Below are positions 14,075 through 15,355 of a stretch of DNA of 15,355 nt, in pieces. The stretch is from UBA11606 sp964513285 (GTDB taxonomy: Bacteria; Actinomycetota; Acidimicrobiia; Acidimicrobiales; Aldehydirespiratoraceae). The stretch is from positions 1 to 15,355 of the forward strand of contig CAZEML010000096.1 in the NCBI GenBank assembly GCA_964513285.1, written 5' to 3'. Every line of letters begins with the position of its first letter. The stretch's first letter is position 1. The notes under the pieces are model-generated. The model was not told the DNA's origin. It made no database searches and saw only the letters and a program-made list of their open reading frames with translations. A program made the translations under genes and the position numbers.

Positions 14075-15169
14075 TCAAATCCGGGTGTCGGGGCGTTCGT
14101 AGCTCGTGCCCGGACCGGCGTAGGCGAGGCCATAGCCCGGCGGGAACGTCCACTCGAGCTCGGGAGCATCGGCGATGGCCGACCGCCACCACTCGATCAG
14201 CCGGTCTTCGTTCGGGTAGTCGAACGGGTCCTCGATGATTCGCTCGGTCTGGCCGCCGGCCTCGGGCGGGTGCTCGGCCAGCCACCGGGCGGTGCGCGCC
14301 ACCGCCTCCCGGGCCGGAACGACGTCGGCGTAGCCGAGGCGGGTCCGGAGCTTGCTGGTGTCGTAGAGCCGGTGATGCGAGGTCGGGCCTGCGAGCAGCG
14401 GCCACGCCGGTCGGGCCAGCGCCGCCGGCATCGACACCAGCTCCCACTCGTGGCCGAGTGTCGTCGCGCAGATCTCGACCACCTGCCGGATCGACAAGCA
14501 CTCGTCGTCGGCCGCGTTGAAGATCTCGCCCTTCGCCGCCTCGGGTTGATCGGCCGCGAGGAGCAGGGCGTGGGCGAGATTGTCGACGAAGCCGAAGGTG
14601 TTGAGCATCGCCCCACCGTCCGGCAGCACGAGGTGGGGGCGACGGTCGAGGATCCGACGCACGACCGACCACTCGCGGGGTGCCAACTGGCGGGGGCCGT
14701 ACACCCACGGGTACCGGAAGTGGGTGGCCTCGGGCTGATGCTCGAAGACCTGCCGTTCGGTCGCCGCGATGCGGTACGACTTGCCGTCGTCGTCCTCGGT
14801 CGAGGTCGGTGCGTCCTCAGCGACCGGAGCCGGCAGACCCGGAGGATCGAGTCGCCACGGATCGAAGTAGCCCCGGTACGCCGGGCCGCCACCGACCGAG
14901 ATGAAGTGCCCGACCCGGCCCGCCAAGACCTCCGCGATCGTCCGGAGTCGCCCATAGGTGACGATCGCGATGTCCCACTCCTCGGCGCCGATCGTCGACG
15001 CCAACGCCTCGTGATCGCGCACGTCGGTGTGGATGTGGCGGTACGGCTCGACCTCGGGGAGTTCGTGGCTCCCCGTGTGGCAGATCGTGATGTCGTGGCC
15101 GCGCGCGGCGAGGCCGGCCACGATGGCCGGCCCCGTTGGTCCTGTGCCCCCGACGACGAGGGTCTTCAC
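14075..15169 (-). CDS. NAD(P)-dependent epimerase/reductase-like extended SDR, atypical active site
   Basis: The 364-residue protein has an N-terminal Rossmann domain with VVGGTGPTG (cofactor loop, residues 5-13), HTDVRD, and a C-terminal substrate domain with FRYPWVYGPRQ, LNTFGFVDNLAHALLLA and a GEIFNAADDE element. These are marks of extended SDRs such as nucleoside-diphosphate-sugar epimerases. The usual YxxxK is missing: the place reads SYRIAATE, giving Tyr132 and Ala136. The Ser position reads ISVGGGPAYRG. Catalysis by the standard mechanism is therefore doubtful; it may be an atypical SDR. GTG start at 15169 lies 16 bases after the acyl-CoA synthetase stop, so the two form an operon. The C-terminus (about 300-364) extends past the usual fold. 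Confidence 0.8.
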   Translation of the reverse strand: MKTLVVGGTGPTGPAIVAGLAARGHDITICHTGSHELPEVEPYRHIHTDVRDHEALASTIGAEEWDIAIVTYGRLRTIAEVLAGRVGHFISVGGGPAYRGYFDPWRLDPPGLPAPVAEDAPTSTEDDDGKSYRIAATERQVFEHQPEATHFRYPWVYGPRQLAPREWSVVRRILDRRPHLVLPDGGAMLNTFGFVDNLAHALLLAADQPEAAKGEIFNAADDECLSIRQVVEICATTLGHEWELVSMPAALARPAWPLLAGPTSHHRLYDTSKLRTRLGYADVVPAREAVARTARWLAEHPPEAGGQTERIIEDPFDYPNEDRLIEWWRSAIADAPELEWTFPPGYGLAYAGPGTSYERPDTRI

Positions 15170-15185
15170 GTCGTCGCGACCGGTG

Positions 15186-15355
15186 TCAGTCGGCGGTGAC
15201 GCCGTCGAACTGATCGCGCAGCACCCGCTTCAGCACCTTGCCGGTCGGGTTGCGGGGGATCGTGTCGATGAACTCGACCTTCTTGGGCTGCTTGAACTTC
15301 GCCGACCCGCCTGGCACAGGGCCGAGCACTGCCTCCACGGTGGCCGACGCGACGG
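15186..15355 (-). CDS. C-terminal end of an AMP-forming acyl-CoA synthetase (partial)
   Basis: Only the last 55 residues are in the window; the 5' part continues beyond base 15355. They read VPGGSAKFKQPKKVEF, then IDTIPRNPTGKVLKRVLRDQF before the TGA. PRNPTGKVLKR is the A10 motif of the acyl-adenylating superfamily, whose Lys contacts the acyl-adenylate. The KFKQPKKVEF spacing is typical of FadD-like acyl-CoA ligases. Such enzymes activate carboxylic acids with ATP and CoA. The substrate cannot be told from this fragment. It is upstream of, and probably co-transcribed with, the SDR gene. Confidence 0.85.
   Translation of the reverse strand, partial: VASATVEAVLGPVPGGSAKFKQPKKVEFIDTIPRNPTGKVLKRVLRDQFDGVTAD

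Overview
The window is GC-rich, almost fully coding DNA. Alternating G/C third positions leave long meaningless reading frames on the opposite strand. Frequent GTG starts, 4-base stop/start overlaps, several starts preceded by a TANNNT -10 hexamer only 6-8 bases away (leaderless pattern) and a lipoprotein with poly-threonine linkers all suggest a high-GC actinobacterium. An Acidimicrobiia-like environmental lineage is my best guess, but it is inference: there is no rRNA or marker gene to place it. I see no tRNA, rRNA, CRISPR array, insertion sequence or phage gene.

Layout. (1) 87-4371, plus strand: five tightly packed genes encoding a MaoC/NodN-type hydratase, a duplicated alpha/beta-barrel protein, a secreted lipoprotein alpha/beta-hydrolase of the tripeptidyl-aminopeptidase type, a classical SDR and a Nudix hydrolase of the NUDT7/19 type. 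A good intrinsic terminator follows. (2) 4415-4662: a promoter-like site and a run of four or five hairpins, the best candidate here for an undescribed structured RNA, just before an aquaporin gene that seems to have its own leaderless promoter. (3) 4663-7160: aquaporin, histidine phosphatase and amidohydrolase-2 genes, apparently one operon. (4) 7161-7335: a gap with a hairpin and an 18-base inverted repeat, then a four-helix CopD-like membrane protein overlapping DNA-3-methyladenine glycosylase I (tag). (5) 8376-9736: a minus-strand protein of a family I cannot name, divergent from an arylmalonate-decarboxylase/Asp-Glu-racemase superfamily protein that lacks both catalytic cysteines. (6) 9757-11231: a single-domain rhodanese divergent from a GlxA/FtrA-type AraC regulator. 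(7) 11315-14071: a PaiB-like flavin protein, an MFS exporter on the minus strand, and a divergent EamA/DMT transporter sharing a short control region with a perfect 16-base palindrome. (8) 14075-15355, minus strand: an SDR-type epimerase/reductase without the usual active-site lysine, preceded by the C-terminal end of an acyl-CoA synthetase that runs off the window.

The first block and the truncated acyl-CoA synthetase fit CoA-thioester (fatty acid, sterol or aromatic acid) catabolism, a common theme in such organisms. Nothing in the sequence fixes a substrate. The rest looks like scattered housekeeping, repair, transport and stress genes in small units, not one known multi-gene defence or biosynthesis system.
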